Origin: Shewanella abyssi
GTDB lineage: Bacteria > Pseudomonadota > Gammaproteobacteria > Enterobacterales > Shewanellaceae
Direction: 5' to 3'
Assembly: GCF_023284025.1 (NCBI RefSeq)
Contig: NZ_JAKIKR010000013.1
Span: forward strand, 31,435 to 95,434
Length of the DNA: 64,000 bases
Positions 55,466 through 63,702 of the stretch are shown one piece after another (the stretch's first letter is position 1; each line of letters opens with the position of its first letter). Under the pieces are notes generated by a model. The model was not told the origin of the DNA and made no database searches. It saw nothing but the letters and a program-made list of their open reading frames with translations. The position numbers and the translations under genes are program-made.

Positions 55466-55503
55466 CACGCTACCGCCCATGGATCACGGCTTCCAAAGTG
55501 CCC
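55466..55503 (-). promoter_or_regulatory. JUMPstart element with RfaH-recruiting ops site, second operon
   Basis: Minus strand 55477-55466 is GGCGGTAGCGTG, identical to the ops at 32158, preceded by GCACTTTGGAAGCC, matching the JUMPstart consensus more fully than the first copy. It lies 797 bp upstream of the SLBB start codon because REP and mosaic repeats occupy the leader. rfaH is the next gene upstream on the same strand. Confidence 0.92.
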
Positions 55504-55536
55504 ATCCGCAATGCGGACATCTCAATTTGTCTAACT

Positions 55537-55608
55537 AAAGGCCGAGCCTTTAAGTTGATTTAGTAACAACCAATATGAAATTCAGGATTGGTTGCTACTA
55601 AATCAACT
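55537..55608. other. Large inverted repeat (22-bp arms) and small hairpin upstream of ops
   Basis: Arms 55553-55574 and 55587-55608 pair at 21 of 22 positions (AGTTGATTTAGTA start, 12-base loop). A second stem AAAGGC-CGA-GCCTTT lies at 55537-55551. In the minus-strand transcript these hairpins come just before the JUMPstart. They may end rfaH transcription, mark an element boundary, or be a leader structure. No U-tract follows on the minus strand. Confidence 0.8.
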
Positions 55609-55609
55609 C

Positions 55610-56157
55610 ACCTATTGATGCTATAACCCATATTACCTAGCAACCACAACGCTCACTACAAACTCCGTCAGATAAATTTTACCCACTGACCCATTTTCTT
55701 TGGCCTTTAGCTTTAGCCAATAACCTGCTTCAAGTCGCGCAAGATTATACATCAATGAGCCCATTTGAGCAGTAACTCTAAGAGATACCATTTACTAAGT
55801 GTTCAATCTTTATCCGATAAAAGGCGCAAAACCACGAAATGCTAAAAACAAAAATGTAGCTTGATGATTATCGGGCATTAAAGATAAAGACATAATAATT
55901 ATAAATAAGCTAAACATGGTGTAACAAACGTACTAAAGGACGTAACTGAACAGATCTCGCTAAAAACAGTTACCTTTCACATTGTTCGCGATGTTGTGAC
56001 GGCGTTAATAATAACTCTCAGATTTTCTACTACGCATAACAGTGACTATGGCGAATCTCTTACAACAAAAATCGTTTTTAACGTACTTTAAAATAACTAG
56101 TATTAAAAATATGCTTAACATCTGTATGTGCAACTAACCTTAACGGCGAGTTTAGAC
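55610..56157. other. 548-bp gap downstream of rfaH
   Basis: No gene recognised on either strand. AT-rich, without REP or mosaic repeats. It probably contains the promoter of the second polysaccharide operon (see 55898). Confidence 0.55.
55898..55927 (-). promoter_or_regulatory. Candidate sigma-70 promoter for the second polysaccharide operon
   Basis: Minus strand TTGTTA (55927-55922) and TATAAT (55903-55898) at 18-bp spacing. It lies about 420 bp upstream of the ops site, in a stretch without genes. Other weaker pairs exist closer to ops, so this is a candidate only. Confidence 0.4.
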
Positions 56158-56676
56158 TTACTTTTTATCCAATCGTGAAATGGCAGATTTATTCACCGCT
56201 ACACGCTGCTGATTACCCATCAGTTCGAATAGTACAAAACAACGTTTTTCACCATTAGACTCATCAAATACACCTTCAAGTTCTGCAAAGGGGCCCTCGG
56301 TAAAGCATATATTTTCACCTTGCACCATTTCAGGTGGTGCAATCGATTCAGGCAACAATTTGGACATTAGCTTATGCTCGCGCATTTTTATCCGCTGGAT
56401 AACACTGTCATCGATAGCTGTCATTAATTCCTTACAGCCAACAATGCGGATAACACCTCGAGTGCTATGAATACGGGCAACACTGGTCACTTGTGGATCA
56501 AAATAAACAAATAGATAGCTCGGAAAGAGCGACACGCGGCGAATCGTTACTTGTCCCTTTTGTAACTTTTCTTCTGGGAAGGTAGGCAGATAAGTTTCAA
56601 TCTCTTGAAGTGCTAGGTTCTGTTGCGCTCGGGCTTCGCCACGAGGTTTGCAATAAAGTAAATACCAAGCCTTCAT
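56158..56676 (-). CDS. rfaH: Transcription antiterminator RfaH
   Basis: A 172-residue NusG paralogue. The N-terminal NGN domain starts MKAWYLLYCKPRGEARAQQN and contains RVSLFPSYLFVYFD and HSTRGVIRIVG, typical of RfaH (E. coli form: WYLLYCKRG, LFPNYLFVEFD). The C-terminal KOW domain (FTEGPFAELEGVFDESNGEK) completes it. RfaH binds the ops DNA hairpin in a paused elongation complex and suppresses Rho and pausing over long, poorly translated operons. Two ops elements in this window are its obvious targets. Length is close to the family's usual 160-170. Confidence 0.95.
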   Translation of the reverse strand: MKAWYLLYCKPRGEARAQQNLALQEIETYLPTFPEEKLQKGQVTIRRVSLFPSYLFVYFDPQVTSVARIHSTRGVIRIVGCKELMTAIDDSVIQRIKMREHKLMSKLLPESIAPPEMVQGENICFTEGPFAELEGVFDESNGEKRCFVLFELMGNQQRVAVNKSAISRLDKK

Positions 56677-57105
56677 TCTCTATCTCTTATCAATGGTTAA
56701 AATGGTGATGTCCCTTCACGGAGCCGAATACTAGCAAAAGTTCTAATTAAATTGAAAGTAATTTTCATGTTACTCGGTAATTAACAGGCTGTATGTTGGA
56801 CCCTGCGTCGAAGTCACTCTACGCTGTGCTTAATTAGCCAGCAGTCGCTCCCTTAAAATTGACTTAAGGCCCCTTAAAAGGGTATATAAGGTGGGCTTTA
56901 TCGCATTTGGCGCTATTTTTAGCTTCAAATAATAAAAAATAGAATATAAGCCAGTAACAGCGCTATCAATTTTGTTACATATACGCACTGTGCATAACGT
57001 TACAGTCGATATATACGACAAATCAGGTTGGGCTAATTTATGCAAAACTACTTCTGTGAAGTTTATTAACTCACAGGCAATCACAAGCTGAAGGTGGAAG
57101 AACAA
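56677..57105. other. Divergent intergenic region between rfaH and the POT transporter
   Basis: A 429-bp region expected to carry promoters for both genes. A minus-strand open frame at 56830-57144 overlaps the start of the POT gene and resembles no family, so it is not called. No repeat or RNA gene seen. Confidence 0.55.
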
Positions 57106-58611
57106 ATGAGCGGAGTAAAACCCCAGGGGACGATGCTTGGGCATCCGAAGGGATTGTTCCTGTTGTTTACAACAGAATTATGGGAACGATTTAGTTATTA
57201 CGCGATGCGTGCAATTTTAGTACTTTATCTAGTCGATAAAGTACAAGGTGAAGGTGGTCATGGTTTAGGTTGGACCAGTGGTGATGCTCTTTCCCTTTAC
57301 GGTACATTTACTGGTTTAGTCTATTTCACTCCGCTGATTGGTGGTTGGTTAGCTGATAATGTGCTTGGGCAACGTAAAGCTATCTATATTGGTGGCGCCT
57401 TAATGGCCATAGGTCAGTTCACTCTCGCGTTCCCTCATAGTTGGATCCCGGGTTCTGAAGTCATGGCATTCTATATCGGCCTAGGCACACTGATTATTGG
57501 TAACGGCCTATTTAAGCCAAATATATCGACTATGGTTGGTGATCTATATGAAGAAGGCGATCATCGTCGTGACGGTGCATTCACTATCTTCTACATGGGG
57601 ATTAACGTAGGTGCTGCACTAGCTGGTTTTGTAGTGGCTTGGGCTTACACCTCATTTGGTCAAACCGTCTTATTTGAAGGACAAGAAGTGTTTATCAACA
57701 ACTGGCAGGCAGGTTTCTTCTGTGCTGGTGTTGGTATGATTTTCTCACTGATTATACAGTACATATTTGCTCAAAAGCTGCTTGGCGATATTGGTCGCTA
57801 TCCGGCCGCTAAAGTTGATAAAGAAAATGCAGCTGCTAGCGGTATTGTTCGTAAAGAACCACTATCCAAAATTGAACGAGATCGCATCAAAGTCATTATG
57901 GTTATGGGTCTGTTCACCGTCATTTTCTGGGCTGGTTTCGAGCAAGCCGGTGGACTACTGAACTTATTTACCAATGAGTTCACCGACCGTTCTATTGGTG
58001 GTTTTGAAGTACCAACGACTTGGTTCCAATCTCTTAACGCCATTTTCATTGTTGTTTTCGCCCCGGTTATTGCTTCAATCTGGATCCGCTTGGGTAAAAA
58101 CGAGCCTAACTCACCGGTTAAGTTTGCGCTTGGTCTATTTCTACTTGCGATAGGTTTCCTCTTTATGATGGGCGCCGTAATGGAAATGGATGGCAGTGCC
58201 AACGTTAAGTCAAGCATGTGGTGGTTAGTGGGTGCATACTTCTTCCACACTATGGGCGAGCTATGTTTATCTCCTATCGGTTTGTCTATGGTGACTAAGC
58301 TTGCTCCACTGCGTATTGCTTCGTTACTCATGGGTGCATGGTTCCTATTTATCGCAGCGGCGAATAAGATTGGCGGTGTGGTCGGTTCATTTATCGGTCA
58401 CGATGGTACTAAAGAAGAACAATTGGCGAATGCCATGGGGATCTTCGCAGGTATCGCAATCACTGCAACTATTTCTGGCATCATCCTCTACTTTATGGCT
58501 GATAAGCTTGTAGATTGGATGCACGGCGCTGAAGGCCATCCTGAAACTGAAGAAGAAGTGCTTGAGCAAGAGATTGCAGTTACAGCAGAGCATGAAGGCA
58601 TAAAGCATTAG
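57106..58611 (+). CDS. POT family proton-dependent oligopeptide transporter
   Basis: A 501-residue transporter with 12-14 helices importing di- and tripeptides with protons. LFTTELWERFSYYAMRAILV contains the E-x-x-E-R-F-x-Y-Y proton/peptide motif. GGWLADNVLGQRKAIYIGGA and GNGLFKPNISTMVGDLYEEG are the two PTR2 signatures. ATG 57106 has GGTGG upstream; an in-frame GTG at 57094 is an alternative. The stop codon TAG (58609-58611) runs directly into a TTCTAGG heptamer array. Not functionally linked to the polysaccharide loci. Confidence 0.92.
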   Translation: MSGVKPQGTMLGHPKGLFLLFTTELWERFSYYAMRAILVLYLVDKVQGEGGHGLGWTSGDALSLYGTFTGLVYFTPLIGGWLADNVLGQRKAIYIGGALMAIGQFTLAFPHSWIPGSEVMAFYIGLGTLIIGNGLFKPNISTMVGDLYEEGDHRRDGAFTIFYMGINVGAALAGFVVAWAYTSFGQTVLFEGQEVFINNWQAGFFCAGVGMIFSLIIQYIFAQKLLGDIGRYPAAKVDKENAAASGIVRKEPLSKIERDRIKVIMVMGLFTVIFWAGFEQAGGLLNLFTNEFTDRSIGGFEVPTTWFQSLNAIFIVVFAPVIASIWIRLGKNEPNSPVKFALGLFLLAIGFLFMMGAVMEMDGSANVKSSMWWLVGAYFFHTMGELCLSPIGLSMVTKLAPLRIASLLMGAWFLFIAAANKIGGVVGSFIGHDGTKEEQLANAMGIFAGIAITATISGIILYFMADKLVDWMHGAEGHPETEEEVLEQEIAVTAEHEGIKH

Positions 58612-58612
58612 G

Positions 58613-58795
58613 TTCTAGGTTCTAGGTTCTAGGTTCTAGGTTCTAGGTTCTAGGTTCTAGGTTCTAGCAAAGTATAAAATCAACATCAAAAGCCAAAGGG
58701 TGTTTTCTGTTGATTTCCTAGCAGGACGTAGTCCATCCTAGCTGTGAGCAGGCGAACGTCCTAGTACATAGGACCTTCTCAGCTTTCAGATAGGT
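58613..58795. repeat. Composite repeat: 8 heptamers (TTCTAGG) plus ~125-bp block
   Basis: Seven TTCTAGG units and a TTCTAGC (58613-58668) start within two bases of the POT stop codon. The following block (AAGCCAAAGGGTGTTTTCTG, GGACGTAGTCC, CTTCTCAGC) repeats that at 55190-55317 with small differences. Confidence 0.92.
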
Positions 58796-58807
58796 TCTGC
58801 AATTAAA

Positions 58808-58840
58808 TAAAAATGCCTCGTAGTAATACGAGGCATTTTT
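58808..58840. terminator. Bidirectional intrinsic terminator
   Basis: AAAAATGCCTCGTA-GTAA-TACGAGGCATTTTT, a perfect stem with T-runs on both strands. It separates the plus-strand POT gene from the convergent four-helix-bundle gene at 58874. Confidence 0.93.
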
Positions 58841-58873
58841 GTATAAAAGAGAAATAGATTATAGCTCTGGTGA

Positions 58874-59227
58874 TTAGTTGCCTTTTCGTATCCTGATTAA
58901 TGCTGCGAGCATTGAAGATAGCTGCTTTGTTTCATCAATTAGTGCTAAAGCGCTTTTCTTATCCACTAAGTCGACTTCAATGGCTATGTACAGTTGGGTA
59001 ACAAGTTCACCAGCTGAGCCTTTTGAGTAATATAGAAAGCGAGCCGATTCCTTTGCTGATTGCCTTTCCTCTCCCTCTGCGATGTTAGATGGGATTGACA
59101 GTGCAGCTCTTGTCACTTGATCTTTAAAGCCATAATCTTTACAGTTTCTAAATAATTTATAAATATTACAAGTTAATCTAGACGCCCTCTTCCAAACATC
59201 TAGCTTCTCATACGCAAAGCTTTTCAT
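58874..59227 (-). CDS. Four-helix-bundle protein (S23/Avd-like)
   Basis: A 117-residue helical protein, MKSFAYEKLDVWKRASRLTC, with QVTRAALSIPSNIAEGEERQ and FLYYSKGSAGELVTQLYIAI, very similar to the copy at 51099. AGGA lies 7 bp before the ATG. It has its own terminator and is not in an operon. A composite CTAG repeat lies just beyond the terminator. The 223-bp gap upstream (59228-59450) holds nothing recognised. Confidence 0.9.
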   Translation of the reverse strand: MKSFAYEKLDVWKRASRLTCNIYKLFRNCKDYGFKDQVTRAALSIPSNIAEGEERQSAKESARFLYYSKGSAGELVTQLYIAIEVDLVDKKSALALIDETKQLSSMLAALIRIRKGN

Positions 59228-59450
59228 TCATTCATCCTTGAATAATAAAAACAAATAATGACTATAGTATTGATCTGGCACTACCGTATTGACAAGTGGC
59301 TATCAGGCTAAATACAGCCTTCCTAAGGTGTAACAAAATTAACCTTACAACCATAGGTAGTCATCTCATGGAGTTAAGCTAGACCTCATGATTCGAGGTA
59401 AACGATAAGCTCTCCTCCTAGTGACTCGTACCTAGCACCTAAAACCTTTC

Positions 59451-60557
59451 TTAAGACGCCGACAGCTGTATATAACCGCCTGGTGGCATGCTTGTGTCAT
59501 GCACTAGGCCGTGAAACTGATTATTTAGTAACTGCCGTTTATGCTCACTTACATTGGTCAAAATACATATCTGTTCACCTGGCATCAGTGTGCGAAACTG
59601 AATAGAGGGGTTTCCCCAATTCATCACGCCTAATTGCAACGAATCAGCTAGGGCGAGTGGTGTCAGGCCTTCACTATTTCTCAAGTAGCAACGAAACTCA
59701 CTGCCGGCTTGGGCAATTGCGACTCGGTAACTACTCAAGTCAATCACCACATAGGTCATATCTACAAAGATATCTAAGCCTGACTTTGTCATTCTATTAT
59801 TCAGATAAGTGAGCATATTGAACGGCTCTGCAATGACTGTTGACAGACTATTACGGTAGCGCTTCAACTTATGATTAACAAAACTTTTCAATAAAACACT
59901 GGCAAATGCGGCGCGATTATCATGGGGATAAAAATGCGCCATATACATCATGATATGAGTATCATCTAGCATGGCAGTATCGATAAAGTGAGCGCTTACG
60001 TTATCGGTATTAAACAGGCTATAGTCAATTTCGGCTTTTATGTATTCAATGCGACTTGGGGGGAATAGTTGCTGTTGCACGCTCTTTGCGGCTTGCTCAC
60101 TTTGTTCTAATAGCGCTAGATTTTGGTGTAACTCCAGATAAGATAATGATTCCAGTTCATCTATCTGCAAAGACGATTCAAGCGAGCTATGGACAGACTC
60201 GAGGATGGCGTTTTCGATAAGAAAAAGATCAGCTACCGGTTTAACCAGGTAGTCGCTTGCGCCGTGTCTGAGGGCTTCTATAACATCAGACATCACCTGA
60301 TTGCCGGAGATAATTATAGAGGGGGTGCCAGGACTGTATTTATTCATTGCCTTGAGCATTTCTAAGCCACCAAGCTTTGGCATGCTTAAATCGGCGATAA
60401 CGATATCAAACCTTTGATTTTTAAAGGTATACAAACCGACTTCACCATCATCAGCTTCGATAACCATCGCGCCTCGACTCTCTAAAAAAGCCGTCACGAT
60501 TTTGCGGAAGACGGGATCGTCCTCCACGAATAGAATTGTTAATCCTTTTAGCGCCAT
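59451..60557 (-). CDS. Response regulator with degenerate PP2C-like output domain (RssB-like)
   Basis: A 368-residue protein. The receiver domain (residues 5-120) is intact: Asp13-Asp14, phosphoacceptor Asp56 in VIADLSMP, Ser84 and Lys106 in YLVKPVA. A coiled linker (LALLEQSEQAAKSVQQQLFP) leads to a SpoIIE/PP2C-type domain in which metal-binding residues are missing: the usual GGDF and DVSGHG positions read SAHF and AHFYPHD. RssB, the sigma-S adaptor, has the same receiver plus inactive PP2C plan. A role as adaptor or partner-switch protein is inferred; sigma-S is not proven as target. Confidence 0.85.
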   Translation of the reverse strand: MALKGLTILFVEDDPVFRKIVTAFLESRGAMVIEADDGEVGLYTFKNQRFDIVIADLSMPKLGGLEMLKAMNKYSPGTPSIIISGNQVMSDVIEALRHGASDYLVKPVADLFLIENAILESVHSSLESSLQIDELESLSYLELHQNLALLEQSEQAAKSVQQQLFPPSRIEYIKAEIDYSLFNTDNVSAHFIDTAMLDDTHIMMYMAHFYPHDNRAAFASVLLKSFVNHKLKRYRNSLSTVIAEPFNMLTYLNNRMTKSGLDIFVDMTYVVIDLSSYRVAIAQAGSEFRCYLRNSEGLTPLALADSLQLGVMNWGNPSIQFRTLMPGEQICILTNVSEHKRQLLNNQFHGLVHDTSMPPGGYIQLSAS

Positions 60558-60659
60558 TTGCTGTCCTTAACTTACAACAGCGTAAACTCACATCCTTGTT
60601 TTTTATGTTTCCGCTTCATATCGGCTCATTTTTCTATACGTTACCGACAATATAATTAT

Positions 60660-61424
60660 TTACTCAAGTTCCTGCATGTATTCATCAAGTAATTCGTCAT
60701 CATCTTCGCTTTGAGGAATATCACCATCATATACTTTGTAATCCATATGTTGGAAATACGCTTCCTTGACGAAAGTATATGGATCGAGTGCATTGTCAAC
60801 CAACCGCTCCTGATCGATTGCAGATGCCCTTTTATGCAGGTTTTTAAGACCCCACTTCAGTACTGACTGCCAAAATGTCAGCTCAGATAAAGGAAAGTAT
60901 AGATCATCTATCCAATCAGATGCGAGCTCTCTTGTCACATAGGGGCCAATAAATGGCGCCATGAAGTAGGGACCGTTAGGTACGCCGTAATAACCAAGCA
61001 CTTCGTTGAAGTCGTCTTGCTTACGAGTCATGCCCATCATTTCAGCAACATCAACCACGCCTAACAGGCCTAACGTGGTATTTACCGTAAAACGACCACC
61101 TGCATTTGCGGCCCAGCCCCACTTACCTTGCAGGGTATTATTGACAATACTGCTCGGTTCTTCGAGGTTGAGGACAAAATTATTAATGCCGTTTTTAACC
61201 GGACGCGGGACGTAGTCGCTATAACCATGTGCTACGGGTCGATAGAAATATCGATCCATAAACAGATAATTTAGATCCCACATGGCGCGGTTAAACCCTT
61301 CGATTGGGTCGCGCGGATCATTGTAAGTGACTGTTACTTCATTACCTTCCGTGGTGTTATCTTCTGCAGCAATTGCAGAAAATCCAACTATCGCCAGAGA
61401 AAGCACAATCCATTTATACTTCAT
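60660..61424 (-). CDS. mlaA: MlaA (VacJ) family outer-membrane lipid-asymmetry protein
   Basis: A 254-residue protein of the Mla retrograde phospholipid pathway. The core is DPRDPIEGFNRAMWDLNYLF, PVAHGYSDYVPRPVKNGINN, NAGGRFTVNTTLGLLGVVDV and FNEVLGYYGVPNGPYFMAPF, all conserved. The signal peptide (MKYKWIVLSLAIVGFSAIAA) ends in an A-x-A site and contains no cysteine, whereas E. coli MlaA is a lipoprotein. GAGAC precedes the ATG. The C-terminus is acidic (SEDDDELLDEYMQELE). 102 bp separate it from the response regulator gene. Confidence 0.92.
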   Translation of the reverse strand: MKYKWIVLSLAIVGFSAIAAEDNTTEGNEVTVTYNDPRDPIEGFNRAMWDLNYLFMDRYFYRPVAHGYSDYVPRPVKNGINNFVLNLEEPSSIVNNTLQGKWGWAANAGGRFTVNTTLGLLGVVDVAEMMGMTRKQDDFNEVLGYYGVPNGPYFMAPFIGPYVTRELASDWIDDLYFPLSELTFWQSVLKWGLKNLHKRASAIDQERLVDNALDPYTFVKEAYFQHMDYKVYDGDIPQSEDDDELLDEYMQELE

Positions 61425-61657
61425 AATTGTCTCTTTTAAAAAGGCTAAATTTGTTACCGCAACGGTAAGGCTTAAGTCTTTTCAAGTTGCTGCCGATATA
61501 GTCATAAGAGCGGATAATTAAGCTACATCTAACGTAATTAACTATTAGAATGATGATTCGACGAGTAAGACGGCATAGCATACTCAGTACAGCCGATAGG
61601 TCAAACATAATTTTGTGATAAAACATAGCCATTATTTGCTTAAAATAGGACCTACTT

Positions 61658-63274
61658 TTGGATAACTTTGTTAATTCAGTATCAAACACGACAAAAGGAG
61701 GTAAGCCAGCCCTAAATGCACCGCTATCTGCCAATTCAGCTGCGCTTATTCCTGTCACTGCCACCATGAGTAAAAGTGCTACCCAGATCAAATTTTCAGG
61801 ACAAACATACTTAATAAAACTAGCAGCCCCATTAGCTGCACAGCAGTTTACTAAAGCGCACGCTTTCCTACTTAATATAGTGCAGCAAAATTCGCTTGCC
61901 ACTAGTGCGTCGCAGATGCAGCTGCTAACCTTGGGCCAATCCGTTTTTTTTCCTATGCCTAAGGCGATGTTAGCACTGGCAAAGCGCAACAATATTTCGG
62001 AGCAAAAACTGTTAAATCTTGCTAGAAAAGCAGAAGGTTATTTGCTGCCGATTGCCAAAAGCCACGGCACTGAACTGCAGTTCAACAACGGCGCTAATAT
62101 TAGGTTGCCGATGCTTGCTGCACTGGCCGATGGCGAGTACTCAGTAGCAATAAAAACCAAAGGGCAACAGCTGTTTCTCAAGCTGTCGCCCATTCAAGCC
62201 CAAATCCCCATCAGCTTCGATGGTCAACTTGGTCATAATAGCCTGCAGCACAGTACCGGCGATTTACAGCAGCCGGTAGCGCAAATAGACAAAGCGAAAA
62301 CAAACGTTAACTATGAATACAAGCAGTTATTTAGCAGCCTTGAAAACATGTCGCTACCCGGCTCGATTAACTCATCAGCAGTAGCCGCCAAAAGTGCACT
62401 AGCAGTAACAAGTACTGCCAGCCCTAAACAAGCGGGGCAACAGAGCTTTTTGGCGTCTGCGTTAGCCAAAGCCGGCGGCTTACCCAGAGCATCAATAAAG
62501 TACAGTTCGCCACTGACAAGCTTGGCAAGTGCACTGTTTAAGATATTGCCGCAACTCAGTCCTGAGTCGATGTCATCGCTGAGTGAGCCTAAAAGGCTAC
62601 AACAAGCGCTATTAAGCCTAATCACCCTCAATATTGCTCCTACAACATGGACCACAACAGCCAATAGCCATATCGACAGCTTAAGTTTACTCTGCCAGCT
62701 GATGTTAGGCAGAGCTGCAGCAAAGCAAAGTTTGAGCCCTGAATTACACAATAGATTGGCATTATTACAGGCCAAGCTTGGGCTTTCACCGCAACTGTTG
62801 TCATTACTTGAAGCGACCGGCGCGCAGACATCCATGACCAGTTTACTGAATAACTTGAGCCTTTATCAGCAGCAATCAGGTACGCTTGACGGCGTTAACC
62901 ATTGGTACTTTGCACTGCCCTACTCCATCAATCATTATCAAGAACAGTTTGAAGGTCATTTTGAGCAGGTAGAGGAGCAATCAAAAACCAGCGAAAAGTG
63001 GAAACTTAGGCTTAAATTTAACCTATCTAGCGGGCCACTGTTAATCACAGCCACTGCCAACGTAGCGGGATCAGCCGAAGACCCACTACTCTTATCTGTC
63101 AATTTCACCAGTGACAGTGAAACCCTGCTAAGTAAAGTTAGATTGCTCAGCCCCAGTCTGGTCAGTAAAGTCGAGCAGTTAGGTATAACCATCAGCAACA
63201 TAAACACTCAACAGCAGACTGTCGCCGCCACTTTACTGCCCGGTGAACATTACTTAGTTAAAGTGGAAGTTTAG
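61658..63274 (+). CDS. FliK-like flagellar hook-length control protein
   Basis: A 538-residue protein rich in Ala, Ser, Leu and Gln. It starts at TTG 61658, preceded by AGGA at 7-bp spacing; the next ATG is 36 codons inside. The long N-terminal region has low complexity. The C-terminal 100 residues (WKLRLKFNLSSGPLLITATA to GEHYLVKVEV) resemble the compact FliK C-terminal (Flg_hook) domain. It is 7 bp from an flhB-like gene, which supports a role with type III flagellar export. FliK proteins diverge fast, so the call leans on context. Confidence 0.7.
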   Translation: MDNFVNSVSNTTKGGKPALNAPLSANSAALIPVTATMSKSATQIKFSGQTYLIKLAAPLAAQQFTKAHAFLLNIVQQNSLATSASQMQLLTLGQSVFFPMPKAMLALAKRNNISEQKLLNLARKAEGYLLPIAKSHGTELQFNNGANIRLPMLAALADGEYSVAIKTKGQQLFLKLSPIQAQIPISFDGQLGHNSLQHSTGDLQQPVAQIDKAKTNVNYEYKQLFSSLENMSLPGSINSSAVAAKSALAVTSTASPKQAGQQSFLASALAKAGGLPRASIKYSSPLTSLASALFKILPQLSPESMSSLSEPKRLQQALLSLITLNIAPTTWTTTANSHIDSLSLLCQLMLGRAAAKQSLSPELHNRLALLQAKLGLSPQLLSLLEATGAQTSMTSLLNNLSLYQQQSGTLDGVNHWYFALPYSINHYQEQFEGHFEQVEEQSKTSEKWKLRLKFNLSSGPLLITATANVAGSAEDPLLLSVNFTSDSETLLSKVRLLSPSLVSKVEQLGITISNINTQQQTVAATLLPGEHYLVKVEV

Positions 63275-63281
63275 GAGTTAG

Positions 63282-63590
63282 ATGAGCAACCAAGAACAGC
63301 CGACTAAAGCCGTGGCGTTGAAATACGATAAAGGCTCAGCACCCACAGTATCCGCTAAGGGCGAAGATGCTTTAGCGCAAGAGATGATTGCTGTGGCGAA
63401 AGCCGCTGGCGTGTATATTCATCAAGATGAACACCTCTGCGATTTTTTACAGAAATTGGAAGTCGGTGAAGCTATACCCAAAGAGCTCTACCTACTCATA
63501 GCCGAACTGATCGCCTTTGCTTATGTACTTGATGGCAAATTTCCAGAAAAGTGGAACAACATGCATCAAAAGATTTTGGAAGAGGTTTAG
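63282..63590 (+). CDS. FlhB-like cytoplasmic-domain protein
   Basis: A 102-residue protein, KAVALKYDKGSAPTVSAKGE then EMIAVAKAAGVYIHQDEHLC, matching the cytoplasmic C-terminal domain of FlhB/YscU without the membrane part and without the NPTH autocleavage motif, which lies before the homologous segment in FlhB. Stand-alone FlhB_C proteins are common near flagellar genes. It is cotranscribed with the fliK-like gene. Role in substrate specificity switching is inferred only. Confidence 0.87.
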   Translation: MSNQEQPTKAVALKYDKGSAPTVSAKGEDALAQEMIAVAKAAGVYIHQDEHLCDFLQKLEVGEAIPKELYLLIAELIAFAYVLDGKFPEKWNNMHQKILEEV

Positions 63591-63599
63591 TGATAGATG

Positions 63600-63700
63600 C
63601 TAGCAAAGACGGGAAAATCTTAGACGAACGGCCTAGGGCCTTACGGCACGTGACTTCGTCACTACGGAACACTTCGCTTACGGTAAAACTAGAAAAGAGC
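63600..63700. repeat. Palindrome mosaic repeat
   Basis: GAACGGCCTAGGGCCTTACG, GTGACTTCGTCAC, ACACTTCGCTTACGG and CTAGAAAAGAGC: same modules in the same order as at 54718 and 55330. It begins about 10 bp after the flhB-like stop. Confidence 0.82.
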
Positions 63701-63702
63701 AA

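Noticed and set aside
56830..57144. 104-codon open frame on the minus strand
   Set aside because: It overlaps the start of the well-supported POT gene, resembles no family and lies in a promoter region.
61414..61992. 192-codon open frame on the minus strand
   Set aside because: It is antisense to the start of the fliK-like gene and overlaps the mlaA start; composition is not protein-like.
62311..62835. 174-codon antisense frame inside the fliK-like gene
   Set aside because: Shadow of the Ala/Ser-rich sense frame; no family resemblance.
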